From assembly GCA_037074765.1 (NCBI GenBank), contig JBAMDO010000237.1:18211-82210 (forward strand): a stretch of 64,000 nucleotides of DNA, in the 5' to 3' direction. The notes beneath the pieces are model-generated. The model was not told where the DNA came from, did not search any database, and saw only the letters and a program-made list of their open reading frames with translations. This DNA comes from Mansonella perstans (taxonomy: Eukaryota > Nematoda > Chromadorea > Rhabditida > Onchocercidae). Of the stretch, positions 1 through 13,300 are shown in pieces. The position numbers and the translations under genes are program-made. Position 1 is the first letter of the stretch. Every line of letters begins with the position of its first letter.

Positions 1-223
1 AATCCTGAATACAATTTATAGTTTAAACTTTTTACTCGTTTTTCAAGTTAACTATTTACTACAATTTTTATCAACTTCAACTTAAAATATGCTTGCTGGG
101 GTATAATTTCTATATTTATCAAATTCCTAAGGGAATATCCCGCTATCATCCTTTCCTATGTTCTTTTCGCTATCTCCTTCAACAGTAATCGAATAATGAT
201 TGTGATTTTCATAAACAAATTAC

Positions 224-1300
224 CTCCCACATAACAACACCAAAACTCCAAACATCTGACGCAGCAGTAAACTTTCGATGTGTTATAGCTTCAGGTGCTG
301 TCCAACGTACAGGTATTTTGCCACCATTTGTTGTATATTCTTGTTCAGCAGATCCTTCAACGCCTCGACTTAATCCAAAATCAGCAATTTTGCATAGTAA
401 ATTCGAATCTACTAATACATTTCGAGCTGCTAAGTCCTAAAAGAATAACAATGATTTTTAGCAATTAATTTAATTTAATAAATATATTTATCAAAGTATA
501 ATTTCAAAAATGATGCAAAATTACCCTATGTACAAAGCCTTTTTCGGTTAAATATTTCATTCCAGCTGATATTCCACGCAACATATCAAGTATTTGCACT
601 AGCTCCAGAACTCCATTATCGTTTTTTCGCAAGAATTGATCTAATGATCCATTTTCCATATATTCAATTACAATCATAATCTGTAAAATAACTTATCAGT
701 TGATGAAAAATGTAACTCAGTAAGACTTTTAAAATATTCAAATTTTAAATTCTTTCAATATTTGTTAATCTATTACAAAAGAAAAAAAAGCTTACTGGTT
801 CGCTTTTTGTTACCACACCAATTAATCGAATAACATTTTCATGAGTAAATTGACCCATAATGGATGCTTCCATCAGAAAATCACTCTTCGCTTTATCACT
901 ACTACCTGGCTTCAATGTTTTAATAGCAACTGTCTGTACCTGTAGAAATATTTCATTTTAAAACATTTGCAGCTAGCCTTGGAAATCTTTCGCAGAAGTG
1001 GCATACCTGAACTTCAGTAATAAGCACATAAAATTTATAAATCCAAATTCGTTTCAAAAATCCTGCATATCTCGTAATGCAAAGTACAATTCTTGTGTAT
1101 AGAATGTATTGAGGTATAGAACATAATTACGAATTTCAGTCTGACTTGTAATAGTATGTTACCTGACTAATATCAGAAGAGGTCATTCTGTACGATGGTT
1201 GCAAGACACCTTTACAAACTTCACCAAACTCACCACTTCCAATAATCTCTGTGATATGTATCAAAGCTGGATCAACATCATTCGCGAATTCCGATAAAGC
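224..1300 (-). other. vab-1: Eph receptor kinase-domain exons (four exons, incomplete)
   Basis: Exons 1300-1163, 939-796, 680-525 and 436-224 encode the N-lobe, hinge, catalytic loop and activation segment up to WSFGVVMWE. All four start and end in phase 0. The activation segment carries [18 protein letters not shown], with the conserved activation-loop tyrosine and the APE-type motif. The HRD motif is split by an intron between Arg (AGG) and Asp (GAC). The exon for the rest of the C-lobe was not found in bases 1-223, which look intronic. Confidence 0.93.
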
Positions 1301-4300
1301 CTAAAAAAATTTAATGTTAATTAGAATTAAAATTGTCATATATTTGTCCTCCTTGGTCATACATTCACTGAAACATCCAAAAATTACAACGAAATAATGA
1401 CTAGAAATAATGAAAATACAAAATTTACTAGAAAATCATTAAAAATCGATAAGACTACCATGTTTTTCTAGAAGCTTTTGTACCTTTAAATATTCGTTGC
1501 TATCAATAAAAAATGGCCTACCTGATTCGGATCCTCATATGCTGCTGGATCAACATAAGCCTTAAAACGAGTGGCATCAGCATAATTAGTTGATTGTGAT
1601 GAACCGTAACTGATCAATGGTGAACCCACTGAAAAATTCGAAAATTAATTTCATTAAAACAAATTTGAGAATAATAAATCCCTTTTGAAATCCCGTTAAT
1701 GATATTGGCAATTAAAACTCCAAAATACTAATACAATCAATAAAAATAACGAAATAAAATTGATCATTAGCATATCATTGTTCAATAACTAACAATAAAC
1801 TTACATTTTCCGCGAAAAAAATTTTGCACGGGACCTTGACAACTTGGTACGCCAAAGTCTGGTGTTAATGTACCTGAAAATTGTCCCTCTAATATCTAAC
1901 AAATTACTTATTTTTTTTGAATTATAAACCACAATCATTTTAGAAAATTTCACAATGAACATGCGTAACAGAATCATTAGATATGTTAGCAACTTATTAA
2001 AGCGAGCAGCTTAGCAATTAAAATTTTGCTTGACAAACTCTATCAAAGAACATCAAACCATATTTGAAGAAGCTTGAAATTTTGCATTTTTTTTCAAAAT
2101 AAGTCTAAGGAATTAAATTAAAAATAAGCTTAAACATTTACAAACATGATTCCGGAATAATTTTTAAAAAAAAAAACTTGAAAATTTTAAACAGACATAA
2201 TTCTATCAGTATCTATTTAGTGCTTTAACAACTTCAAGATGAACAGATGTACAAAAGCATTTTATAAAAAGCTAAAAAAAAGTAAGAAAACAGAAGTGGA
2301 ATTATTTCCAGTAAGAATGCCTACCATAAGAACAAGAATAATGTCGAACTGAAATAAGAAATTGAAACAAAATATGAATCTATTAGTTATCGATTATCAG
2401 TGCTTATCAGTAATTGTTAGCGCGATGAAAATAATTTAATTCAAACATTTAAGCATAATTTAAACAGGAATTAATAGATTATTTTAGCTTATTTTATATT
2501 TAGCTTATTGCAAATATATAATTAATTAATGTATGAAAAAGCAATCAATATTTTGTTTTATTTATACTGATTCATGCAACAATAAAGGATAAGTGTGCTT
2601 TAATATTAAAACAATGAAAAAAATAAATGAAGGTACCATTTTTGTAGGAATCAAGACCATCACAATCTTTTAATCGTTTCCGATTTCGATTTTGTCGCAA
2701 AAAAATGAGCAACATGGATAGAACAATGATGAAGAAGGAGCATATTAATAAAACCCAAATCCATAGCGGTGGTCCAGGCGATGACCAATGCAAATCGCTA
2801 AAATGATTAGAAAAAAATTGATGCATTTTTGAATTATATAAACTAAAATATTATTAAATTTTAGTATAAAAAACTTTTTAGAAATATATAAAAATCTTAA
2901 AAATATATAAAAATTTGAATAAGTTTCAATTCATTTTTATAATAAAATGGCCAAAATAAATATAGTGATTTATACAAAGCTATTATTATACATGTAATCA
3001 TCATTATCATCGTCATCAACATTATGGCTTATTGGTGCAAGCGGTAGGCTCTGACCAGGTTGATACCACAATGGTATGCTCCATGTACCATATCCATGTT
3101 CGTTTACAGTACGTACCTGTAATATGAAACGTTTTTTTGAAAAAAAAAAGCAAAAATTTTTATATATTAAGATTCCTCAAAAATTAAATTAAATTATTTA
3201 TAAAATTTCACTTAATTTTTAAAGATTACTCTTACTCAGCTGATAACGAGAATGTTGATGTATACTTTGTAAAATTCAAGATGAAGACAGAAAATTTAGC
3301 AACACGTAAATTATATTACTTGAAAAGCGATTCTTTTTTATTAACAAATTGACGCAAGAAATTTCATTTTAAATGCATAAATCAAATTAATAAACAAATA
3401 CACAAATATATTTATATAATATAAATAGACGTACTCTAAATGAATACATAAATTGTGGCTTCAAACTTTCAAAAGTATAATAGGTCCGTGTGGTTTTTAT
3501 AACTGATAATGAATCATTATGCACTGATTCAATCTGAAATGGTAATGAAATTGATTTAAAACAAAAAAAAAAAATCTAATAATTATCATAAAATCAAATT
3601 TTCCTTCAACTAACTTCATAAGACAGTTCTTTTTTAATTGCTGGCTTCCATGCAATTGTCACACCATTCTCTTGTACACTTTCAATTCGAAGATCGCTTA
3701 TTATTGGTATCATACTCCTGCAATTACAGTATATGACTGGTTCGTTTCTTTAAACATATAATTGATAAGAGTGAAATATCAAATAATACTAATTCTTCGT
3801 CTATCGATAGAGATTGTTTATCAATTATGTTTCTTAATAAATACCAAAGTAATCATTTAATATTTCCAAGACTAAGTTTCAACTCATACTTAAGTATGGT
3901 CTATATGATATGCATAGTGAAATTTACTTTTATTCGTAACAAAGAAACAAATTTATACAAAAAAAAAGGAAGAAAAAGGACATACCGTGTAGTAAATTCA
4001 ACCACTGCATATTGACTAACAACCGATTCAATCTTTGACACTTTATTTTCTGCAAAAATCAACACCGTATAAGTGGAACCAGGTTTTAAAGCGGTTAATT
4101 CTAAACGTTGCACTGTGAAGGTATTTCCGTTTGGATGAGCTACTGTTGTTGCTGGACATTCGGGACATTGGTAACGATACCACAATTCCTGTATAAAAAT
4201 AAAAATGAAAAAGAAATTAAAGTTATCAATTGCAAAATAATTTCATTAACAATTGGGAAGTGAATTACAAATTGCGAATATAATTATCAACAACAATGTA

Positions 4301-7300
4301 ACGAGTAATATCGCTATTAATTAATCAGCTGTTAGAAATAATTTTGATTCGAACTTCTTGATCAAAAGATAATTTGAAATTTTTTCCACTGTTGGATTAT
4401 CAATTAAGAGATAAAATTAATCATAGAATACATCTGTGTAATATCAATCGCGGGATAAATTAAAAGAATGTCTTTACTGCAATAGAATAATTTTAAATAT
4501 TTTTTTTTTCTATCGATCGCAAAATAAAACTGAATAATATCTTCGTTAACCGTGGTATATTTTTTGAGTAATGCCTTTAACAAACACGGAATAACTTAGA
4601 GTAGCATTTAATCAATCGCGGGACATATCGCAAATAATTTTATCGAGAAATTATTGTACTTCTTGACAAATATCTCCAATAAGTGAACAAACTACTCATT
4701 TTAAAATAGATATCATAGCGTCTTAAAAACTTCTTTTTCAAATTCATTCATTTCAAACTTAATTCCAAATTAAACTACTAACTTTTCGTCCACCAAACAT
4801 CAACGGTTCATCCCATTCGATTATGACGGATGTCTCATCAATTCGTGCTACTGTAACGTGCGATGGTTTTGATGGCGGCTCTACAAATAAATTTCTTTAC
4901 TTTTCACATTTAATTAATCAAATATGAAAATGTCAAATAACTGAACTATATAACTCAGCTTGCCATACATTATTTTAAAATGTGATTTCACTGATAATTT
5001 TTATATTTAATTCTCACAAAGAAAAAATTTCACAACAATAAAGAAATTGAATAAGTAAGGAGGAAAAATTTACGGGTACAAGCAAATTCAGGTCCTTCAT
5101 CGTCAGCTCTGTAATATCCTGCATCACACTGACATTCTGCACTACCAGTATTTCGTGTACTACTATGTCCAGGACATGGTTCACAATCTCCCAAACCATT
5201 TCTCGCTTTATATGACTCAATTGAACAAGCTAAAATCGCTAATAGTAAAAATTGTAAATTATTTAAATTTGAAAATTAAAAGCATTTTAAAAAGAATTGC
5301 ACTTTTAAACGAATTTTATATTGTTCCACATTGAAAAAATGCTTTCAAATTTCTTCAATGCACTCATTTCGCCTCCTATTATTAGCTTCTTTAGAATAAA
5401 AACTTTGAAAGGTATAACGAATACAACTCATTGTATGATAAACTTTCATCTTTTAAATGGTAATAATAATCCACCTTTCCTCCCTCTCTCTCTCCCACTC
5501 TCTTTCTCTTTTCTTCTTCGAATATTTTAACAATTTTCATCAATTCTGATATAAAAAGATTACTTATTTTCTTTAACAAATTCGAATGATTTAAAAATTT
5601 TCTTTATTGAAATCCCTGAAATTACTTGAAAGAGGAATAAATGCTATACGATTCTATTTAGCATCATCTTGAAAGATATAAAAGGCAAAAATTTCCCACA
5701 AATTTAGAATTTAAATGATTGAAATTTTGAATAGTTTTTAGATCCTTCAGAATCAAATTAACTACCATATAGTTATTAATTAAACATAACTATTCATTGA
5801 ATATTATTTTGGAAGTTTAATTCAAAAAATTTAAAATCGAATTTTCATTTTCGAACCCTCAACCAATTGCACACATTCTATTCCTTTTGTCCTTAATATC
5901 CGTTATAAAAAAAAAAAAAAAACAAAAAAAAACGAATATATCACTCATCAAATTTTTCACTACCATTTTTTTCTTTTCTTTCTTGTATCATTTAATCATT
6001 ATCATTGGGCACAAATGGTTTTATTTCATTTCATTGCCACCCATTCTGTTCATCCTACACTTTTTTCTCTTTTCCGGTTTTTGTCCTTATATCATCCTTC
6101 TCTTATCATCCATCCTATCTATCGTTGCTTCCGTACAAGCCTGTCATTACAAAATGTTGATCTTTCTCGGCATCACATTAATGTGGAAATTTTTTAAAAG
6201 TTTCATAAATAATGATGACCTTCGTAGTATTTCAATTCAATCTTTTTCTTTTTTCTCTCTCTTCCTCTCATTTTCTGTTCCAATTCGAAAAAATAACTTT
6301 TTCAAGAAAAAAGTAAACAAAGCAAATGAAAACTTAAAAAACAAAAGATACTGCAAATCAAAGTTAAAATTTAATATTTTACATTACATTTGCTTCATTT
6401 TTATACCATAAAATTTCTATGAGTTCAATTTGAAATTTTACGCCTTATATTATTTCTGCTTCATTTGTAAATACCGACAAGTATCTATTCATTTAATGTA
6501 AAATTTGACAATTTTGACCGGCTTTTTCATTTGCACACTTTCAAATTTCCATCATTTTCAACAAAAATTGAAGTATTTCTAATCAAATATAATCATAAAA
6601 TCATAAACTGATGTACTGTGTAATTTTATCATTTATTTCATTAAATTTATTATGAAGTAAATCAGTAGAAATACAAATATTCATTTTATCTCACGATTAA
6701 TACATCGCGGTGACAGCATTCATAATGTCATTGACCAACAAAAATAATATGCAAAGTCATGACAAGAAGGTATAATTAAAAGTATAATTAATCTCACTCA
6801 ATAATTTCCATCGAAATGCATGTGAAATTCAGTATCAATAGGATCTGTAGTTATTACACAATCTGACACTCTCATCCTTCATTAATGTGAAGAAATACAG
6901 ACAAATTTAAGTTTAATATATTGATGTATATTGGATGGAAATTTTTTAGGAAAATAAAAAATACTGTAGAAAAATTTGATGAGAAAATTTGATCAAAAAA
7001 AAAAATTAACCATATTTTATCCTTTTTAAAATTTAAATTCTGCAAATTTTCAATTAGTTCATTTATTAGTACATTAATATTAACAATTAATTCATTAACA
7101 GCAAAACGCTGAAATGGTAAGAACAGGTTTTCAAAAGCTAAATAATACTATCAGGTATTCTTTGAATAAAATAAGCATCTCCGTTTATTTCATTTCAGTG
7201 GCGTAGTATTGAGAGAATTGAAAATGATAATGGAAGTGATAATGATAATGTTTGTCCCTATGATTTAAAATGCTAAATGATTGGAAATATCTGAAAAGGA

Positions 7301-10300
7301 AGAAATGCAGATGTGTTGCCGATTAATTAATGCTAATTTATGCCTCATCGAAGTAATTCCCAGGCTCATTTAATGATTGTTGTTAAAAGAAGCGGTACGA
7401 ATAGATCAAGCTAAGAAGAGTGTGAATACAATAAATTGAAGCTGCAAGAGTAAGCGATGAGACACTTTCACTCATTTCCAAGAAGTAAATTCAATTACTC
7501 TATTAACAGTCACTTTTATAAATTAATGTATATGTATAAGAGTAAAATTGAATATAGTTGACAAGATAAACGTATTTAATGTCATATTGAATAAATATAA
7601 GATAATTCTGGAAATATTCTTTCAACATGTCAATAAACAAAATAGAAAAACGTGTCGGACATATAAGATAAACTGTTCAAATAGACTACTTACTTGATTA
7701 GTTAAACGTACCAATTCTTTATTGACTCAAATTTTGAAATATTCAAAAGCCATTTAACTTTCTTTTTTTTTTTCATTCTTCTTGATTATTCCATAAGATT
7801 ATTTCAAAGAAAATCAACGTTATTAAATCTCTACTTTGTAATTAATCTACCTGACGTCAACTTAATTAATTATGCTTCATGGAAAAATCTTAGGTGAAAC
7901 ATGCACTGTAACTGACAATTATACTTCTAAGCATACTAATGGCAACATTTCTCTTTCAAGGTTAAAGCACGCAAATCCTTTCAACGTACGACATCATCAT
8001 ATTATTATTAATTAAAGCAATAATTGGTAAGTTACCGAGGTAAATTTAGAAAACAATCAAAATAATAGCAAGCAAATTTGTGATAAGCTGAGAATTAAAA
8101 TATCATTGATAAATACGATAAAAAGAAAGGGTGTTGTGATATTTATAGGCTAGTATTAAATTAGTTAATAGAAGATAAGTTCAACTACACGTCAAGATAG
8201 TTATAAACTAATGATGAGTCGATCAATATATACTAAAATAAATTTACGTGTAAAATTAATCAGTCAATTATAAGTTAGAATAATGAATTTATGTTCATTT
8301 ATAAATGCAATGATCACTAAAAGCATAGCGTAAATTTCCCTTTCGTTTTTTTTTTTCAAATTCAGAATGTCCATTTACTAATTTTCCTGAAACGCACTGG
8401 GAATATTCATTAGTCATTCCTTTGCTAAATTATCTTTCGATAACTAATCAAACAAGTAATTTTGTTTACATCCAAATATATAACTTACCATTCCATGCAT
8501 GATAATTGATAATTTGCTGCAATTAGTAAGTAATTTTTATTGGTAACATTTGCATGAGAAATATGCGCAATGACATGGAAAATGTCATCGTCAATTGTCT
8601 TTATAAGTTATGAATAATTAATTCCTCACTCATTCCTAATGTATCTCTGATAAATCAATTTGAATTTGCATTCATTTAAAACAAAATTAGTTTATTTTGA
8701 ACTGCTTTCACTGTTTGCCATTGAAGTATGATGTGAAACTTCAATTAATTTATTTGAACCATTTGAAATATAACTTTGAATCGTTTTCTTTTCTTTCTGT
8801 CCCATCTTAAATTTTAATCCAAATAAAAACTAAAAGAGAAATTGATTTACAAATTGTAATGCTTCAAAGACTTCAAGTTAAAATTCATTTCAGAAATTTT
8901 TAAAAACTAATTCAAAGAGATGGCGCATTCATTTAAGGCTAAGGTAAATGAGGAAAGGCAAATCTCATATATCATATTATATTGAAGAGAAAATTTTAAA
9001 ACAGTCAAACTTGTACTACATCGTATTGCTAATATTCTAGGAAACACATGTAAATGTACTTTTAGGGAATTATTTTATTTAATTCTATTTTTTTAGTAAT
9101 TCAGTAACTCTTTACGATATGTAAAATGAAATAAATAAAGCCAACTGATAGACAGGAAATGTAATACCTACAAACATGTACGAAATTTTGAAATTTTAAA
9201 AAAGATTTAAATATTTAAATTCGAAGATTTAAATTAATAATTTCAAATAACTTTTGATTTTCTTGTTTTGATTTAGTTCATCTTTCTTATATAATAATTA
9301 TTGGGGACTTATCTTTCAACAAAATTCTAACTCAAAAAAAAGCCGCACTATTCCTCTTTTTGTTATACACTGCAAAGAAATCACTTCTCGAATGTATCAA
9401 ATAACCTCATTAACTGACAGTACATTGATGACCTTTGTATAACCTTCAATTTATGTAAGCCTAAAAAATTAATTTAAATGAATCCTTTAGCTATTCATTG
9501 CTCCTAACATGTTACTAGTAATTAAAGTAAGCCATATAATACTGGATGTTAACAGTATTTACAACATTGTAGAAAATTTACTAATGACAGTAATAGAAGC
9601 CATAGAAATGCCGCCAATATTATTGATATCATTAGTATTATGGATGACCTTTGAGGCTAAACCTGTTTATTATAATCTCAAGGTTATTAATGTTAACAAC
9701 CTTTGGGATTATTAATTCCTGTAAAGAAAGAACTTCTAATAATCTCAGTTCGCCCTTCATGTCTTCTCAGATCAAACATCTATTTATCCACTTTACATTC
9801 TCAATTAACAAGATGAAATTAATTGCAAAATATCGTAGAGATGGAAGAGTAGGCGTAAAAGAACATCTATTATCAGTGATTTCATTGTGCCTACCTTTTA
9901 TCTTTCACTCAGCCATTTTCTTTCTTTGCTAACAATGAAACACAATTAATTCATATATAACTGTTTTTTTGGGTTTAAAAAAATTTCAAAAAAAAAGGAA
10001 ATTCTCTTAAATTTATTTTAATATCTCATATTTCTAGTTCAAATTCAAAAACCAATAAATATGTTTGATTAATTCATTCACAACATTTTTCCATAAATTG
10101 TAGCATAAAAATTTCTCACTTGCTAGAAATTATTTCATGTATTAATTATAATTAATCACAGATTATCTGTGATATTAAAGAAGTGAATAAATCTGTTGAT
10201 GAAAATATCAACATAATTTATAGATGAAATATATAAATGTGACAGCAATAAGTATCATTTATTTCTGTCATATAATCTTTAAAAAAAAAAAACAAAGGAG

Positions 10301-13300
10301 AAAATTTAAATAATTTTACTAACCAGTACAAGTGTTATATTTAATCGATGATGCATAACCTTTGTCACAGTGACATTCGCCATTTGCCATATCCCATGAA
10401 CCTGTCGCTTTACAAACATATGTTGGCTGTTTGGTATCATCTAAAATATATCTTTCATTAACATCTAAATATTATTAATTAATTAATTAATAACACAATA
10501 TAAAAATGATAGAATGATGTCGAAAGATGAATTATAAGTAATACTAATAATACTCAGAATATTTCTCCAATTATAAAATTTTGAATAAAAATTAAAAAAC
10601 GAAAGTACGAAAGAAAAACTACCTGTTGGCGGTGAAGAATTTGGGACACATTTGCCATTCACAGCAATGATTGAGTGAGCTTCCGCACCTGTCACTGTTT
10701 GTGGATAATGCACAAACGAGCGAATTATTTCTGGACATACTTCATAGAAAATCTAAATAAATTTGTAAACTTCATTTTCTAGCTTTCTTTTTGAGAAAAA
10801 ATTAATAATTTAATTTTTTGAAATTGATTAAATAAATCAATCGATATTCATTTATCAAACCATAACGCTTTAGTATCAATTAAAATTATCATACAAAAGG
10901 AAAAAAAAAACTTTTTTCAGACAAATACGCAAAAGTAGAGCGCATTTGTAAATTTAAATTGTTGGATTAAAATTTCTGAACGTATAAGCAATTTGTTTTT
11001 TTAAAAATTTTTTCGTTTTGTTTGACAAAAATCAATTGTTTTGTCTTCAAAGTAATTACTTGAAATTATTCAGTAAGTATTACTCAATTACTTTAACATT
11101 CATTTCATTAGTTTAAGGAGTGTGCATGAAAAGAATCTGCAATTTATTTCATCTAATTTGAAGCGATGGAATTTGCTGATTTAATTTAAATTTCAACACC
11201 AACGATATTTGATTATTTACTTGCAAAAAAAAGAAATATATATGACAAGGATGTAATGCAAATTTGCACATTGAATTATCATTTAATAATTAATTAAATT
11301 ATTTTTTCCCAAAAGGAATTATTTTCTTTTGATTACTTTCCTCTGAATTCTTTACAATTACATAGTATGACAATGTTTAAAGAATTTCTTTCGAAATTAT
11401 TGTTTAGAAATAAAATGAATTAATATTGGAAGAAAAAAACTTCGAATTAAAATTTAACTTAAAGAAAAATTTAACTTTTCACTCTTTTCCGTCTCTCACA
11501 ATTTCATCCTATCATAAATTAAGTTTTCAATTTCTTTTACTAATACTTGAGATACTGTGAATTAAAAATGCTGCGAAAGATAATTAAATGAAAATATTGG
11601 ATCAAATTGCGTGCTGCAAGCATCATCATTGTCTCTCTTGTCCTTTTCTTAATCTCATTTGATTTTATTTCAATAAAAATTCTCAAACATTCATCTTTCA
11701 TTCAATGCCATTTCTATTGCTTTCTATAATGCAGTGAATTAAATTTGAATTCTTTAAAGTTCTTATTTGATATTGAAATAAATTGCTTTGTTAAAATTCA
11801 TAGATCTAAATTTCGTGCAAAGTTGAAATCAAATATTTCAAAATTTTACTGTGCTAAAATTAATTAAATAAATTAATTGCATGATGAGAGAGTACTATGC
11901 ATTTTAATCACGCATCCCCCCTATTCGAACAAAATTTCATTTTTAAAATATTTCCTTCATTGCAAAAGTTTCAAAATGAAAATTTGAATCCAAACAAATT
12001 AAAAGAATCATTATGGCAATAATAAATTCATACCTCACAACATTCCACTTTTCCATGCAATTAATTTTGTAAGTTTAGAATGAAAAGTTTAAGTTGAAAT
12101 TGTTAACAATTATGTTACAATCTACAATTGTCGTTATCTTTTTTCGTTTTTCATTTATAGAAATTTGAAATTTATTGAAAGGCATAGCAGAAGTGGACTC
12201 CATGAATGAATTCACAATTAATGAAATGAAAATTCCAATAAAATTGACAACTTCCTAACGATGATTTTATGATCCCCTCTTGCACTGTCCTAATTCATTA
12301 CTTCGCGCATATCCTGATCTTAGAATAGGTCAATGCAACTCTAATGATCATCATAAAACTATCTTAATTACCCATAAAATTGTTTGTTTCGATGGTTTAT
12401 GGAAGAGGTCAATTACCCTAAAAATTATACTTCAAAGAAGATTGATATTCACTTTCTGCAGTCGGTTCTGCTGAATTCTGTTTTAAACATCTTATCAATG
12501 ATCTTTTCTTTCAACATTTCAGTGCTATTCCATAAAAACAAGGATAACATTGATGACCTCTTTGTTTTTAAAGCCATGCAGAGAAGTAAGCAAGGAAGGG
12601 TGTACTGTAAAAAGTTAAAAATATGTTAATAAGAAAATTTTATATTTTAAAGCAAGAAATATCGCTTCCTTTTGTCTTCTTTTTCCGAAAATTTCTAAAC
12701 TTTTTTAAGTAAGCAAATATTAAAAATTTTTAGTGGATTATTTCGAAGTCGTTTAAATGAAGCTAATTGCAAATGTTTCTCATCGTTTGCAATTGAGAAC
12801 TCTCGGCATTTTCAATTTTATTAAGCTAATCCAATTTAATTAAATTCAATGATTTATAAAATAATCATTATCGAATAAAATGAATATCGCTATTATTACA
12901 ATAGCAATTAGTAGTAAGTGCATTTTAATTTAGACAAGTTATCTCAGTGCATAATTTGGTTTAAAATTTAATCGAGCAAATCTCATCAAATTACCAAGAT
13001 TTAAGAAATTTATCGAAATAATATAACCTTAATATTGAGTATTGATATACAAGCACCCGAATCTCGAAAAGCGAAATATACACCATCTTTAGTAACTGTG
13101 TAACTGCGAACTTCCTGATTTACGGCAGCAGTTGTCGGATCATGTTTCGAATGTCGTCCTGTATCAGCCGTTATTCGATCTATCAAATCCCTGCAAAATT
13201 TCCTCATCCAAATTAAAGCTTTAGTTTTACTCAGTGGTCTGTACTACTATGTAAGATGAATAAATAGTAAAGTAAAAACTTTATATCAGACGTTAAAAGT

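Noticed and set aside
1..223. Search for the next Eph kinase exon at the left edge
   Set aside because: No phase-compatible coding segment with the expected C-lobe motifs; the sequence looks intronic.
5887..6411. 174-codon plus-strand open frame inside an Eph intron
   Set aside because: Begins at TTG within a poly-A region and encodes a Lys run followed by Phe/Ser/Leu/Ile-rich low complexity. It is antisense to a well-supported gene and has no recognised motif.
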